Below, piece by piece: positions 7,765-17,076 of a stretch of 64,000 bases of DNA (positions are counted from its first letter, which is position 1; every line of letters begins with the position of its first letter). The position numbers and the translations under genes were made by a program. The stretch lies in the NCBI RefSeq assembly GCF_000975035.1, contig NZ_BBRA01000001.1, positions 620,001 to 684,000 on the forward strand. Direction: 5' to 3'. Source of the stretch: Demequina flava (GTDB lineage: Bacteria > Actinomycetota > Actinomycetes > Actinomycetales > Demequinaceae). Below the pieces are notes generated by a model. The model did not search any database. It saw only the letters and a program-made list of their open reading frames with translations, and was not told where the DNA came from.

Positions 7765-9660
7765 TTAGTTCTTCAGGAAGCGGCGGGACACCAGCAGGCC
7801 GGCACCCAAGGCCACCAGAATTCCGGCGGGCAGGACCATGTTCAGGTCGCCACCGGTGGCGGGCAGAGCGGCCGAGGTGGTCTCGACCGTCTCGGAGTCG
7901 GTGCTGTCCGTCGATGCCTCGTCGGTTGCAGTGTCATCGGACTCGGTCACGACCGCAGAGGTGGTCTCGGCAGAAGCCTCTTCCTCAGCCTCGTCCGTCG
8001 ACTCGACTTCTTCAGGCACGGTGACCGTCTCGATGACGGGCAGTGCCTCGACGTCGAAGGACAGCGAGTGCGATGCCTCGATCTTGGCCTTGTTGACCGC
8101 GGTGCTACGCGGGTTTCCAGGGCCCAAGGGCAGGAAGCCGGACAGGGTGACCTCGAGAGTCACGGAGCCTGAGGCGACATCCTCATCCGTCACCGCGTAG
8201 TCGACAGAGCAGTTGACGATGCCGCCTGCAGGAACAATGCCATCTGCAGCAATGACGCACGCGGGGGTCAGACCGGCGGGCGAGGTCACCTCGACGACGA
8301 CACCGGACAGATCGTAGTCCGAGGATCCAGGAATGGTGAAGTCAACCGAAACGACATCTCCAGGCTTCGCGGCGCCAGGCACGGAGTCCGTGCCCCACAC
8401 CACTTCCTGAGAAGCCTTGCGGTAGTCGGCGAGGTCCGCACGGCGGTCAGCGACCGACGCCTTGCCGTCCGAAAGCCCGTCAACCAGAGTGTCAAGAGCG
8501 GCGACCTTAGCGGCACCCTCTCCCTGCTCACCGAGGAGGGCAAGGTAGGCAGCCTCCGCATCGGCCCGGACATCCTTGGCAGCAAACAGTGCTGACTGAG
8601 CATGACCCTGGAGCGCGCGGAGTCGGTCGAGTTCGACCTTGGCGTCGCTGTTTGCCCGCTGCTTCGCCTTGTGGTCAGCAACGGCAGCGTCGAGGGTCTT
8701 CTGCGCTTGTACCACTGCAACGTTTGCCGCACTCAGCATTGCCTCAGAGTTAGCGAGCGCATCGCGTGCAGCCTGGGTCGCGACAGCGGTGTCCGCTACC
8801 GCCTGCTTCTTGGCATGGCCGTCCACACGAGTCGTCATTGCATCGACGGTGTCGACCCACCCCTGCGCCACGTCACGAGAGAACTTCGCGGCCTCAAGGT
8901 CCCACCAAGTGCCGACCTGGTCGAGTCCCGTTGCCGCATCGTGCGCGGCCTGCGCGTCAATAACATCCTGCTGCCGCGCGTCGCGCTCGGCGACTGCGTC
9001 ATCGTAGGCATCACTCAGGTCCGACACACGTACTGGGCTGTCGTTCCATCCGGTCCACTCGGAAGGAATCCCGGCGAGCGAAGCAAGAGTGGCGTTGAAC
9101 GCATCGTTCGCGGCCTGCTCGGCAGCCTCAGCGTCCCCAAGAGCAGTCGTAGCGTCCGTCACGGCGGACTCGGCACCGGGCACAGCATCCTGAGCAACCA
9201 CAAGTGCATCTTCCGCGGCACGCTTGGCTTGGACTGCCTGGTTGCGAGCGACGCGGGCAGCATCCTTCACATCCTGCTGGGCGTCGGCGGCGGACTTGGC
9301 CTGGTTGCGGGCAACCTGCGCGGTGCGGTGGTCCGTCTGCGACTGTTCGTAAACCGCGAGCGCCGCAGCGAGCGCGCCAGTTTCGAGTGCCGCGAGATCG
9401 GCTGCAGCCTGATCGCGCAATGCAGTCAGCTCGGTAGCCGAACCATCGAATGCATCAGCGTTCGCGAGAACCGCGTCCCAGTCGCCGTCGATAAAGGCCT
9501 GGTTTGCGGCGTCAGCGGCGGCCTGGGCGGCCGCAGCGATAGCGTCTGGATCCGGCGTCGCAGGATCGGAGGTGGCGAGAGCCGGCGTTGCGGCCCCCAT
9601 GGTCAGTGCGACGGCAGCGCACGCGGCCGCCGTGGACGCGCCAAAGCGTGTCAGTTTCAT
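7765..9660 (-). CDS. LPXTG-anchored coiled-coil surface protein
   Basis: A 631-residue secreted protein. It has a signal peptide (residues 1-29, ending TPALA), a long Ala-rich helical region (about 35-420) dense in heptad-like Ala/Lys/Asp/Gln that predicts coiled coil, and a beta-rich domain (about 430-540) with two cysteines resembling DUF11/Ig-like repeats. A Ser/Thr/Glu linker follows, then the sortase signal LPATGGD (about 599), one membrane helix and a RRFLKN tail. Sortase would attach it to peptidoglycan. GAGGGG lies just upstream of the ATG. No sortase gene is in the window. The function is unknown; adhesin or stalk-like spacer is a guess. Confidence 0.85.
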   Translation of the reverse strand: MKLTRFGASTAAACAAVALTMGAATPALATSDPATPDPDAIAAAAQAAADAANQAFIDGDWDAVLANADAFDGSATELTALRDQAAADLAALETGALAAALAVYEQSQTDHRTAQVARNQAKSAADAQQDVKDAARVARNQAVQAKRAAEDALVVAQDAVPGAESAVTDATTALGDAEAAEQAANDAFNATLASLAGIPSEWTGWNDSPVRVSDLSDAYDDAVAERDARQQDVIDAQAAHDAATGLDQVGTWWDLEAAKFSRDVAQGWVDTVDAMTTRVDGHAKKQAVADTAVATQAARDALANSEAMLSAANVAVVQAQKTLDAAVADHKAKQRANSDAKVELDRLRALQGHAQSALFAAKDVRADAEAAYLALLGEQGEGAAKVAALDTLVDGLSDGKASVADRRADLADYRKASQEVVWGTDSVPGAAKPGDVVSVDFTIPGSSDYDLSGVVVEVTSPAGLTPACVIAADGIVPAGGIVNCSVDYAVTDEDVASGSVTLEVTLSGFLPLGPGNPRSTAVNKAKIEASHSLSFDVEALPVIETVTVPEEVESTDEAEEEASAETTSAVVTESDDTATDEASTDSTDSETVETTSAALPATGGDLNMVLPAGILVALGAGLLVSRRFLKN

Positions 9661-9732
9661 GTGAAATTCCCCTCAACTCGGGTCAGCGCATTGCGCGCGA
9701 CCCAGGAGCGAGGCTAGTGGCAGACTCGCGAC

Positions 9733-9746
9733 GTGACAAGAGTCAC
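9733..9746. promoter_or_regulatory. GTGAC-N4-GTCAC palindrome in a divergent promoter region
   Basis: A perfect 5-4-5 inverted repeat (GTGACAAGAGTCAC) lies between the divergent surface-protein and aminopeptidase genes. It fits the GTGA-N6-TCAC core bound by Crp/GlxR-type regulators of Actinobacteria. Site identity is inferred from the pattern only. Confidence 0.4.
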
Positions 9747-9844
9747 AGGCCCATGTCATCACTGGAAAACATAAAGTTCACACGCGGATGTACGCAAATG
9801 TCCGTTTTGCCCTAGGCCACTCCGTGAAGTGAGAACATAGAGGG

Positions 9845-11215
9845 GTGAGCGAGAACACTTCTGACAAGTCCAACAAGGCCCGCGCGCTGCGCCCTGACAA
9901 TGACGAGTTCAAGACCTGGGTGGGCTCGAACTGGGCGGAGCCGGATGATCTCGCAACCCAGCGCCTGGGCTCGGCGCCCTACGCGGCTCAGCGCCGGCAA
10001 CGGCTGTCTGAAATCTTCCCCGGCAAGCGCATCGTCGCGCCTGCCGGCGACTTGAAGGTGCGCTCCAACGACACCGACTACCGCTACTCCCCCTCGCGCG
10101 ACTTCGCATACCTCACAGGCCTGGGCACCGACCGCGAGCCGGGCGCCGTCCTGGTCATGGAGCCCACGGCAGATGGGCATGACACCACGCTCTACCTGGT
10201 GCCACCGGCCGGCAAGGACGACGACGGCTTCTACACGAACCCCCGCTCAGGCGAGTTCTGGATTGGACGCCGCCCCGGCCTTGCCGAGTTTGAAGCGATG
10301 ACAGGCATCACGACGCGCCCTCTCAGCGAGTTGCCCAGCGACATCCGTGTCGCCAACCACCCGCACAAGGCCGTGGCCCGCGTTCTGCACGAGATGCGCC
10401 TGGTCAAGGACGAGTGGGAAATCCAGCAGATGCGCGACGCGGTGGACGCCACCATGGCCGGGTTTGAGCGCGTCGTGGGCGAACTGCCGAGGGCCATCGA
10501 ACACAAGCGCGGCGAGCGCGTGGTTGAGGCCACATTTGACGGCCACGCGCGCGAGGAAGGCAACGCCGTCGGCTACGAGACCATCGCGGCCTCGGGCCCC
10601 CACGCGACCACCCTTCACTGGATCACGAATGACGGCCAGGTCCACGCCGGCGACCTCCTTCTCCTGGATGCGGGTGTCGAGGTCGACTCGCTCTACACCG
10701 CGGACATCACACGCACCATGCCCGTCACCGGGGAGTTCTCTGCGGTGCAACGCCGCGTCTATGACGTTGTGCTTGAGGCGGCAGATGCGGCCTTCGTCGT
10801 TGCCCGTCCAGGCGCCACGTTGCGCGATGTGCACGACGCCGCGATGGACGTCATCGAGGCACGCCTGAACGAGTGGGGCATCATCCCCGAGGCCGCCTCA
10901 GACGACTCTAAGCTGTTCCGCCGCTGGATGGTCCACTCCACCTCTCACCACCTCGGCCTCGACGTGCACGACTGCGCCGCCGCCAAGCGCGAGACCTACA
11001 TGGACGGACCCCTGAAGCCGGGCATGGTCTTCACGATCGAGCCGGGCCTGTACTTCAAGGCGGACGATCTCGCCGTTCCCGAGGAGCTGCGTGGCATTGG
11101 CGTCCGGATCGAGGACGACATTCTGGTCACCGAGGACGGCGTGGAGAACCTGTCGAAGGCGCTACCGCGGACGGCCGATGCTGTGGAGACCTGGGTGGCC
11201 AAGCACCGCAAGTAG
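9845..11215 (+). CDS. pepP: Xaa-Pro aminopeptidase (M24B)
   Basis: A 456-residue two-domain peptidase. It has an N-terminal creatinase-like domain (1-180) and a C-terminal pita-bread domain with the five metal ligands Asp275 (LLLDAG), Asp287 (TADITRT), His368 (HHLGLDVHD), Glu399 (TIEPGLYF) and Glu423 (IGVRIEDDI). It removes N-terminal residues preceding proline and is probably cytoplasmic, as no signal peptide is seen. The GTG start gives MSENTSDK. The gene stands alone. Confidence 0.93.
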   Translation: MSENTSDKSNKARALRPDNDEFKTWVGSNWAEPDDLATQRLGSAPYAAQRRQRLSEIFPGKRIVAPAGDLKVRSNDTDYRYSPSRDFAYLTGLGTDREPGAVLVMEPTADGHDTTLYLVPPAGKDDDGFYTNPRSGEFWIGRRPGLAEFEAMTGITTRPLSELPSDIRVANHPHKAVARVLHEMRLVKDEWEIQQMRDAVDATMAGFERVVGELPRAIEHKRGERVVEATFDGHAREEGNAVGYETIAASGPHATTLHWITNDGQVHAGDLLLLDAGVEVDSLYTADITRTMPVTGEFSAVQRRVYDVVLEAADAAFVVARPGATLRDVHDAAMDVIEARLNEWGIIPEAASDDSKLFRRWMVHSTSHHLGLDVHDCAAAKRETYMDGPLKPGMVFTIEPGLYFKADDLAVPEELRGIGVRIEDDILVTEDGVENLSKALPRTADAVETWVAKHRK

Positions 11216-11293
11216 TTTCGCGGGGTTGGGCGGGAATCAGCAGGGCTCGCGGACCGTTCCACGAGAGTCCGTCACCGCCGTATCTGGAGTGCC

Positions 11294-12277
11294 ATGTCTG
11301 TTCCCCTGTCTGTCCTTGACCTTGCTCCCATTGGAGAAGGGGACAGTGCCGCAGATGTGTTCGCGCACTCGGTCGACCTTGCTCGCGCTGCTGAATCATC
11401 CGGGTTTAAGCGTGTTTGGTATGCCGAGCACCACAACATGGTGACGATCGCGTCCTCAGCGACCAGTGTTCTGATCGCGCACATCGCGGCTCACACCTCC
11501 ACGATTCGTCTGGGTGCCGGCGGCATCATGTTGCCGAACCACTCGCCGCTGACGATCGCCGAGCAATTCGGCACACTCGAGTCACTCCACCCCGGGCGCA
11601 TCGACCTGGGACTCGGCCGCGCGCCCGGCGGTGACCGGGCGGTGTTTGCGGCGCTGCGCCGCACCCCCGAGGCCTCCGACCGCTTCCCGCAGGACATCGT
11701 CGAGCTACAGGGCTATCTGGGCGATCAGTCCCGCGTCGAGGGCGTGAAGGCCACGCCGGGCGCGGGTACGCAGGTGCCGCTGTACATCTTGGGATCGTCG
11801 TTGTTTGGGGCGCAGCTGGCGGCCCAGTTGGGTCTGCCATATGCCTTCGCATCGCACTTTGCGCCAGCGGCGATGACCGAGGCCGTCGCCGCCTACCGCG
11901 AGGGCTTCACGCCATCCGAGCAGCTTGCCGAGCCTCACGTCATCCTCGGTGCCAACGTGTTCGCCGCCGACTCCGCCGATGACGCACAACAGCAGTTCCT
12001 TGAGTCACGACGTGCCCGCGTCCGCATGATGATCAAGCGCGGCCCGTCCACCCCGGACTACACCGACGCGGACATTGACGCGTTCCTCACCTCACCGCAG
12101 GGCGCTCAGTTGGCGGACATGATGCGTCACACCGCGATCGGCACGGGCGCCGAGGTGCGCGCATGGCTCGAGGACTTCGCGGCGTCCCACGGCGCCGACG
12201 AGATCATTACGGCGCACGGCGCCAAGCGGGCCGATGCTCGGGTCACCTCGGTCAACCTCACCGGGGCTGGGTCTTAG
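11294..12277 (+). CDS. LLM class flavin-dependent oxidoreductase (MsnO8/YhbW type)
   Basis: A 327-residue luciferase-like TIM barrel. The typical opening [14 protein letters not shown], the block [10 protein letters not shown] and the phosphate-binding region [11 protein letters not shown] are diagnostic of the single-component MsnO8/YhbW group, which uses reduced flavin to oxidise unknown substrates. It converges with the MocR gene, overlapping it by four bases at the stops. The substrate cannot be predicted. Confidence 0.85.
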   Translation: MSVPLSVLDLAPIGEGDSAADVFAHSVDLARAAESSGFKRVWYAEHHNMVTIASSATSVLIAHIAAHTSTIRLGAGGIMLPNHSPLTIAEQFGTLESLHPGRIDLGLGRAPGGDRAVFAALRRTPEASDRFPQDIVELQGYLGDQSRVEGVKATPGAGTQVPLYILGSSLFGAQLAAQLGLPYAFASHFAPAAMTEAVAAYREGFTPSEQLAEPHVILGANVFAADSADDAQQQFLESRRARVRMMIKRGPSTPDYTDADIDAFLTSPQGAQLADMMRHTAIGTGAEVRAWLEDFAASHGADEIITAHGAKRADARVTSVNLTGAGS

Positions 12278-13671
12278 GCTGCCCGGTCAGCCAGGACCTT
12301 CACGCCTAGCCGCATTTCCTCGGGCGTGAGGTAGAACGGCAAGCGGAAGTGCGCCGCTCCGCCTCCCGGCGCCACCTCAAAGGCGGTGCCGGGAGCGACA
12401 GGGACGCCAGCATCGGCCGCCCTGGCCGCGAAGCGGTCTGCATTCGCGCCTGGCACGTGCACCCACAGACTCGGCCCGCCATCGGGCGTGCGGACCTGCC
12501 ACTCGGGCGCATACTCCGCGATCGCCTCGAGCGTCGCGTCCAGGGACTCCCTCAGAGCCTCTTGGCGCCACTGCAGCGTCTCGTCAAACCCGCTCATCAG
12601 TTCCCGCGCGATGCGCTGCATGAAGGCGGAACTCCCCAGATCCATAGCGGCCTTGCGCTGGCGGAGCTGTGCGGCGAGTGTCGCGTTGGTGTGCAACCAG
12701 CCGATGCGCATCCCACCCCAGAACACCTTCGACAGTCCCGAGATGGTGACGACGGAGGCGCCCGTTCCAAGCGACGCAAACGCCGGAGCGGCGGTCCCGT
12801 CGAGGGCAAGGTCCGCGGTGATGCGGTCGTCGACGAGGGTGGTGCCGGTCGCGGCGGCGGTCTCCGCGAGCGCGAGCGCGCCGTCTGGAGTGAGCGTGGT
12901 GTCGGTGGGGTTGTGGAACGTCGTCACGTAGGCCGCTTGCGGGCGCGCCGCTTTGAGGAGTTTCACGGACGCCTCGACGTCGAGCCCACCCGGGCCCATC
13001 GGCAATGCGAGCGGGCGCGACCCCGCCGACGTGATCGCGTCGAACACACCCGGGTACGTCACGGACTCGAGTGCCACGGGCGCATCGGGGCCCACCAGTT
13101 CTGTCATGGTCAGCCACAGCGCCTGCTGCCCACCGGAGGTAATGACGACCTCGTCTGCGCTGGCCTCAATACCCTGCGAGCGCAGCCGTGCCACGACCAC
13201 ATCGACAAGGTCCGGGTCGCCCAGGGCCGCGTACCCCGTGCCAAGGGTCGGGGACGCCTCGAGCATGCTGCGCGGATCTGCGAAGGCCTCGACCACCGAC
13301 GGCGCTGGCGGCGGGCACGCCGACGACAACCCGACCAGCGGTGCTTGATTCCCCGGCAGGATCTTGGCAAAGCGATCCTGCAAACTCATCGCATCAAGGC
13401 CGCGCGCGCGTGACCCCAGCGTGGGAGCGGCACCGGCGCGGGTGTCGAGCCAGGCGTCGTCGCGCAGTCGCTGGTAGGCGGAGGTCACCGTGTTGCGCGA
13501 CAGGTGCAGGGAGTCGGCCAGTGCCCGCTCGGACGGCAGCCGGGTGCCGTGTTCCAGGGAGCCGGACTCTGCCAGCGACACGATGGCGTCGGCGAGCTGC
13601 TGATACAGCGGCCCGGTGCCGGAGCGCCAGTGGTCGAGGACGTCGCGAAGTTGGTCGGCAGTGGTGCGCAT
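12274..13671 (-). CDS. MocR-type regulator (GntR helix-turn-helix plus aminotransferase domain)
   Basis: A 465-residue protein with a GntR winged helix at residues 1-75 ([20 protein letters not shown]) and a class I aminotransferase-like domain (about 90-460) that binds PLP; the Schiff-base lysine is in [10 protein letters not shown]. MocR proteins sense PLP or its amino-acid adducts and usually control the divergent gene. Here that is a PLP-dependent decarboxylase, 97 bases away across a clear operator. The target amino acid is unknown. Confidence 0.9.
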   Translation of the reverse strand: MRTTADQLRDVLDHWRSGTGPLYQQLADAIVSLAESGSLEHGTRLPSERALADSLHLSRNTVTSAYQRLRDDAWLDTRAGAAPTLGSRARGLDAMSLQDRFAKILPGNQAPLVGLSSACPPPAPSVVEAFADPRSMLEASPTLGTGYAALGDPDLVDVVVARLRSQGIEASADEVVITSGGQQALWLTMTELVGPDAPVALESVTYPGVFDAITSAGSRPLALPMGPGGLDVEASVKLLKAARPQAAYVTTFHNPTDTTLTPDGALALAETAAATGTTLVDDRITADLALDGTAAPAFASLGTGASVVTISGLSKVFWGGMRIGWLHTNATLAAQLRQRKAAMDLGSSAFMQRIARELMSGFDETLQWRQEALRESLDATLEAIAEYAPEWQVRTPDGGPSLWVHVPGANADRFAARAADAGVPVAPGTAFEVAPGGGAAHFRLPFYLTPEEMRLGVKVLADRAA

Positions 13672-13706
13672 GGAGCCATCTCAGCGCAAACTGGACCCCT
13701 GTGCCA

Positions 13707-13750
13707 AGTGCCAGTCTCAAGCAGACTGGCACTCGCGCACGAGTGCCAGT
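13707..13750. promoter_or_regulatory. Probable MocR operator: inverted and direct AGTGCCAGT repeats
   Basis: AGTGCCAGTCT (13707-13717) and AGACTGGCACT (13723-13733) form a perfect 11-bp inverted repeat with a 5-bp spacer. A third half-site AGTGCCAGT lies at 13742-13750, exactly 35 bp from the first copy, and a partial ACTGG is at 13690. The block fills the intergenic region between the MocR gene and the decarboxylase and ends 18 bases before the decarboxylase ATG, so binding could repress both. Confidence 0.75.
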
Positions 13751-13768
13751 TGCGACAGGCTCGTAGCC

Positions 13769-15217
13769 ATGAGCACTTCACACCTCGATCGCGTCTTCAC
13801 CAATCCCACCTCGCGCGGACGGCGCCGCGAGCACATGGGCCTGCTCACCGAAGCCACGCGAAGGGCCGGAAGCTACGTCGCCAACTCCCCGCATCGGCCC
13901 GTGTATCCCTCCCCCGAGGCCGTCGCGGCCCTCGATGCCTTCCGCACACCTCTTCCCGACGGCCCACGCGAGCCCAGAGACGTCCTGCGCGAACTCGACG
14001 AGGTCGGCTCCCCCGCCACCGCGGTTCTCAACGATGGACGCTATTTCGGCTTCGTGACCGGCGGCACCGTTCCGGTGGCGAGCGCTGCCTCAGTGCTGGC
14101 GGGCGCGTGGGACCAAAACGTCGGCGGTGGCTCCCCCGTGGGCGAGGCGATCGATCAGGTCGCTTGCCAGTGGGTCGTTGAGGCGCTCGGACTCCCCTCC
14201 CAGTCCGTTGCCGCCTTCAACGGCGGAGCCACCGTCGCGAACCTCACCGCCATCATTGCGGGGCGCGACGCGCTGTACTCGCGGCTCGGGTGGTCCGTCG
14301 CGGATCGCGGTCTTGCCGGGGCACCCGCGTTGCGCGTCGTCGTGGGCGACGAGGTGCACGCCTCCGCGCTCAAGGCACTTCGTTTGGCGGGCTTTGGCGA
14401 GTCTCAAATCGAGCGCGTGCCCACCGACCACAAGGGCGCAATACGGGCCGATGCTTTCCCCACCGACACCGACGACCGCACCTTGGTCTTGCTCCAGGCA
14501 GGCAACGTCAACACCGGCGCATCTGATCCGTTCACCGAGATCATCCCCGGGGTCCGCGAGTGCGGCGGCTGGGTCCACGTCGATGGCGCCTTTGGGTTGT
14601 GGGCTGCGGCCTCCGAGACCCGCCGTCACCTCGTGGCGGGCGTCGAGGAGGCCGACTCGTGGGCAACAGATGCCCACAAGTGGCTGTCGGTCCCCTACGA
14701 CTCCGGCATTGTGATCGTCCGCGATGGCGCAGATCTGCACCGCGCCATGAGTGGCGATGCCGCATACATCAACTTTGACGAGTCGGCGCCGATGAACCGC
14801 GGGATCCAGATTTCGCAGCGCGCCCGGGCCGTCGAAACCTGGGCCATGCTCGCGACGCACGGCAAGTCCGGACTAGCGGCTCTCATCGACCGTCATTGCT
14901 CGCTCGCGCAGCGCTTCGCGACGGCATTGGCCGATGCCGGGGCTGAGATCCTCGCACCGGTCGCCCTCAACCAAGTGCTGGTGGCGTTCGGAGATGAGGC
15001 AGAGACAGTCGCGACGATTGCAGCGATCCAGGCCGATGGCACGTGCTGGGCGGGCACGACGGTGTGGCAGGGCAGGCGCGCGATGCGGGTCTCCGTGTCT
15101 GACGTGGCGACGACGGCCGATGACGTAGACGCTTCGGTCAACGCAATGCTGGCGGCGTGGCGTTCAGTCCGCGCGGACACCTCTGCCGCCACCGCCCCAG
15201 TGGTGAACACTCGCTGA
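13769..15217 (+). CDS. PLP-dependent amino-acid decarboxylase (group II)
   Basis: A 482-residue fold-type I PLP enzyme related to glutamate/aromatic amino-acid decarboxylases. The PLP lysine is in TDAHKWLSVPYDSG and the cofactor-binding Asp/His region is WVHVDGAFGLW. The ATG at 13769 gives MSTSHLDR; the open frame extends upstream to 13616, but that part runs through the operator and the divergent gene. It is probably repressed or activated by the adjacent MocR protein. The actual substrate (tyrosine, DOPA, aspartate or glutamate type) cannot be decided from the sequence. Confidence 0.85.
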   Translation: MSTSHLDRVFTNPTSRGRRREHMGLLTEATRRAGSYVANSPHRPVYPSPEAVAALDAFRTPLPDGPREPRDVLRELDEVGSPATAVLNDGRYFGFVTGGTVPVASAASVLAGAWDQNVGGGSPVGEAIDQVACQWVVEALGLPSQSVAAFNGGATVANLTAIIAGRDALYSRLGWSVADRGLAGAPALRVVVGDEVHASALKALRLAGFGESQIERVPTDHKGAIRADAFPTDTDDRTLVLLQAGNVNTGASDPFTEIIPGVRECGGWVHVDGAFGLWAAASETRRHLVAGVEEADSWATDAHKWLSVPYDSGIVIVRDGADLHRAMSGDAAYINFDESAPMNRGIQISQRARAVETWAMLATHGKSGLAALIDRHCSLAQRFATALADAGAEILAPVALNQVLVAFGDEAETVATIAAIQADGTCWAGTTVWQGRRAMRVSVSDVATTADDVDASVNAMLAAWRSVRADTSAATAPVVNTR

Positions 15218-15289
15218 ACGAGCAGGGCTCACCAGCCAATTGGAGCCATTTGCGGGAGGCAGGCAGGGGTGCGCCGTTAGGCTGACCCC

Positions 15290-16558
15290 ATGAGTCAGTC
15301 AGCCGAGCGCGTTTACGTCGCACGCCTGGCCGGTACCAGCGTGTTCGACCCCTTGGGCGATGCTGTGGGCCGTGTCAGGGACGTCGTGCTGCTCATGCGA
15401 CGGGGCGCGGCACCCAGCGCCGTGGGCCTAGTGGTGGAGGTGGCCGGTCGCCGCCGCGTCTTTCTTCCGCTCACCCGCGTGACGTCCATCGCTGCCGGTC
15501 AAGTGATCTGCACGGGCGTGCTGAACCTGCGCCGCTTCCAGGCCCGCACCTCGGAGACGCTCGCGATCGCGGAACTGCTCGAACGGTCCGTCACCATCAA
15601 GAACGGCCAGATCGACGCCTACATCGAGGACCTCGCGATCGAGCCCAAGCGCGGTGGAACGTGGCAGGTCAGCAAGCTGTTCGTGCGAAAGAGGGCCCGT
15701 CGCAAGGGGCCGCTCGGTTTCTCCCGCCGCGGCGAGGCCGTCGTGGTCGGACTCGACGAGGTCACCGGGCTCATGCGCCGCGACCAACTCCAGGGCGCGC
15801 AACTGGTCATCCAGACGTTCGCCGACCACAAGCCCGCGGACCTCGCGGCTGCCCTGATGGAAATGTCCCCCTCACGTTCCGCTGAGATCGCTGCCGCGCT
15901 GGACGACGAACGCCTCGCCGACGTGCTCGAGGAGCTCCCCGAGGAAGACCAGATCAACCTCCTGGGGACCCTGCGCAATGAGCGCGCCGCGGACGTGCTC
16001 GAAGCCATGGACCCCGACGACGCAGCCGACCTCCTGGGCGACCTCCCCGAAGCCCAGGCACAGCAACTGCTCGAACTGATGGAGCCGCAGGACGCCGACC
16101 AGGTGCGCCAGCTGCTGCACTACGAAGACGACACCGCCGGCGGCCTCATGACCACCGAGCCGGTCATCGTCGGCCCCGAGACCACGGTTGCCACGTGCCT
16201 GGCGCTGGTGCGCAAGCAACAGTTGCCGCCCGCGCTCGCGTCGATGGTGTTCGTGGTGCGCCCGCCGCTGGAGACACCGACCGGCCGGTACATCGGCCTG
16301 GTACACATCCAGCGCCTCCTCCGCGAGCCCCCGCACGACCTCATCGGCGGCCACACCGACCCCGCCATCGAGCCACTCGGCACCGACGACTCTCTCCAGG
16401 AAGTCTCGCGCCGCATGGCCGCATACGACATCCTCGCTATGCCGGTAGTCGACGACAACCACAGCCTGCTGGGCGCGGTCTCGATTGATGACGTGCTCGA
16501 CCACCTGCTGCCCAGCGACTGGCGCGAGCACATGGACGATGACGAGGTGGTCTCATGA
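15290..16558 (+). CDS. PRC-barrel / MgtE N-domain / CBS protein lacking the channel domain
   Basis: A 422-residue soluble protein. It has a PRC-barrel-like start (about 8-90), an MgtE intracellular N-domain of helical repeats (about 180-285, including LEELPEEDQ and MDPDDAADLLGDLPE) and a pair of CBS domains (about 285-415). In MgtE these parts form the Mg2+ sensor, but the five-helix pore that should follow is absent. It overlaps the DUF1003 gene by four bases (ATGA), a pairing common in Actinobacteria. It probably senses Mg2+ or nucleotide and acts on a partner (inference). Confidence 0.85.
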   Translation: MSQSAERVYVARLAGTSVFDPLGDAVGRVRDVVLLMRRGAAPSAVGLVVEVAGRRRVFLPLTRVTSIAAGQVICTGVLNLRRFQARTSETLAIAELLERSVTIKNGQIDAYIEDLAIEPKRGGTWQVSKLFVRKRARRKGPLGFSRRGEAVVVGLDEVTGLMRRDQLQGAQLVIQTFADHKPADLAAALMEMSPSRSAEIAAALDDERLADVLEELPEEDQINLLGTLRNERAADVLEAMDPDDAADLLGDLPEAQAQQLLELMEPQDADQVRQLLHYEDDTAGGLMTTEPVIVGPETTVATCLALVRKQQLPPALASMVFVVRPPLETPTGRYIGLVHIQRLLREPPHDLIGGHTDPAIEPLGTDDSLQEVSRRMAAYDILAMPVVDDNHSLLGAVSIDDVLDHLLPSDWREHMDDDEVVS

Positions 16559-17076
16559 GTGAGCGCCTAGACCGTCCAAAAGAGGAGCAGTCGAGGTTCT
16601 GGCGGCGCTCAGGTCGGAGCAAAGACCCGGACCGCATGGGTGCCGTCACCGAGGGCATCGCTCGTTTTCTGGGCACCACGCGATTCCTGATTTACCTCAC
16701 GGTCTTCGTGATTGTGTGGCTACTGTGGAACACGTGGGGCCCTGAGTCGCTGCGATTCGACTCGGCCACCAACGGCTACACCGCACTGACGCTCATGCTG
16801 TCCCTTCAGGCCTCGTACGCTGCTCCCCTGATCCTGCTCGCGCAGAACCGCCAGGACGACCGCGACCGCGTTGCTGCTGAGCAGGACCGTCAGCGCGCCG
16901 AGCGGTCCCTTGCAGACACCGAATACCTTGCCCGCGAGGTCGCGGCCCTGCGTCACGCCGTCAACGAGACCGCCACACGTGACTTTGTGCGCTCAGAACT
17001 GCGCGCACTGCTCGAAGAGCTCCAGCAAGCCGACGAACGCGACCGCGAGGACGACGAACGCCGCCCGAGCGACTAG
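16555..17076 (+). CDS. DUF1003 family membrane protein
   Basis: A 173-residue protein with two membrane segments (about 42-62 and 76-98) in the DUF1003 pattern LIYLTVFVIVWLLWNTW and LMLSLQASYAAPLILLAQNR. A charged helical tail follows (RQDDRDRVAAEQDRQRAE onward) that is likely coiled coil. It is translationally coupled to the preceding MgtE-like sensor. The molecular function of DUF1003 is unknown; the pairing suggests a membrane partner for the sensor. Confidence 0.85.
   Translation: MSERLDRPKEEQSRFWRRSGRSKDPDRMGAVTEGIARFLGTTRFLIYLTVFVIVWLLWNTWGPESLRFDSATNGYTALTLMLSLQASYAAPLILLAQNRQDDRDRVAAEQDRQRAERSLADTEYLAREVAALRHAVNETATRDFVRSELRALLEELQQADERDREDDERRPSD

Noticed and set aside
8602-9717. 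371-codon plus-strand frame opposite the LPXTG protein
   Set aside because: Antisense shadow of an Ala-rich repeat gene; it also runs through the start region of that gene.
12349-13413. 354-codon plus-strand frame opposite the MocR gene
   Set aside because: Arg/Gly/His-rich translation typical of an antisense frame; the MocR motifs on the minus strand are unambiguous.
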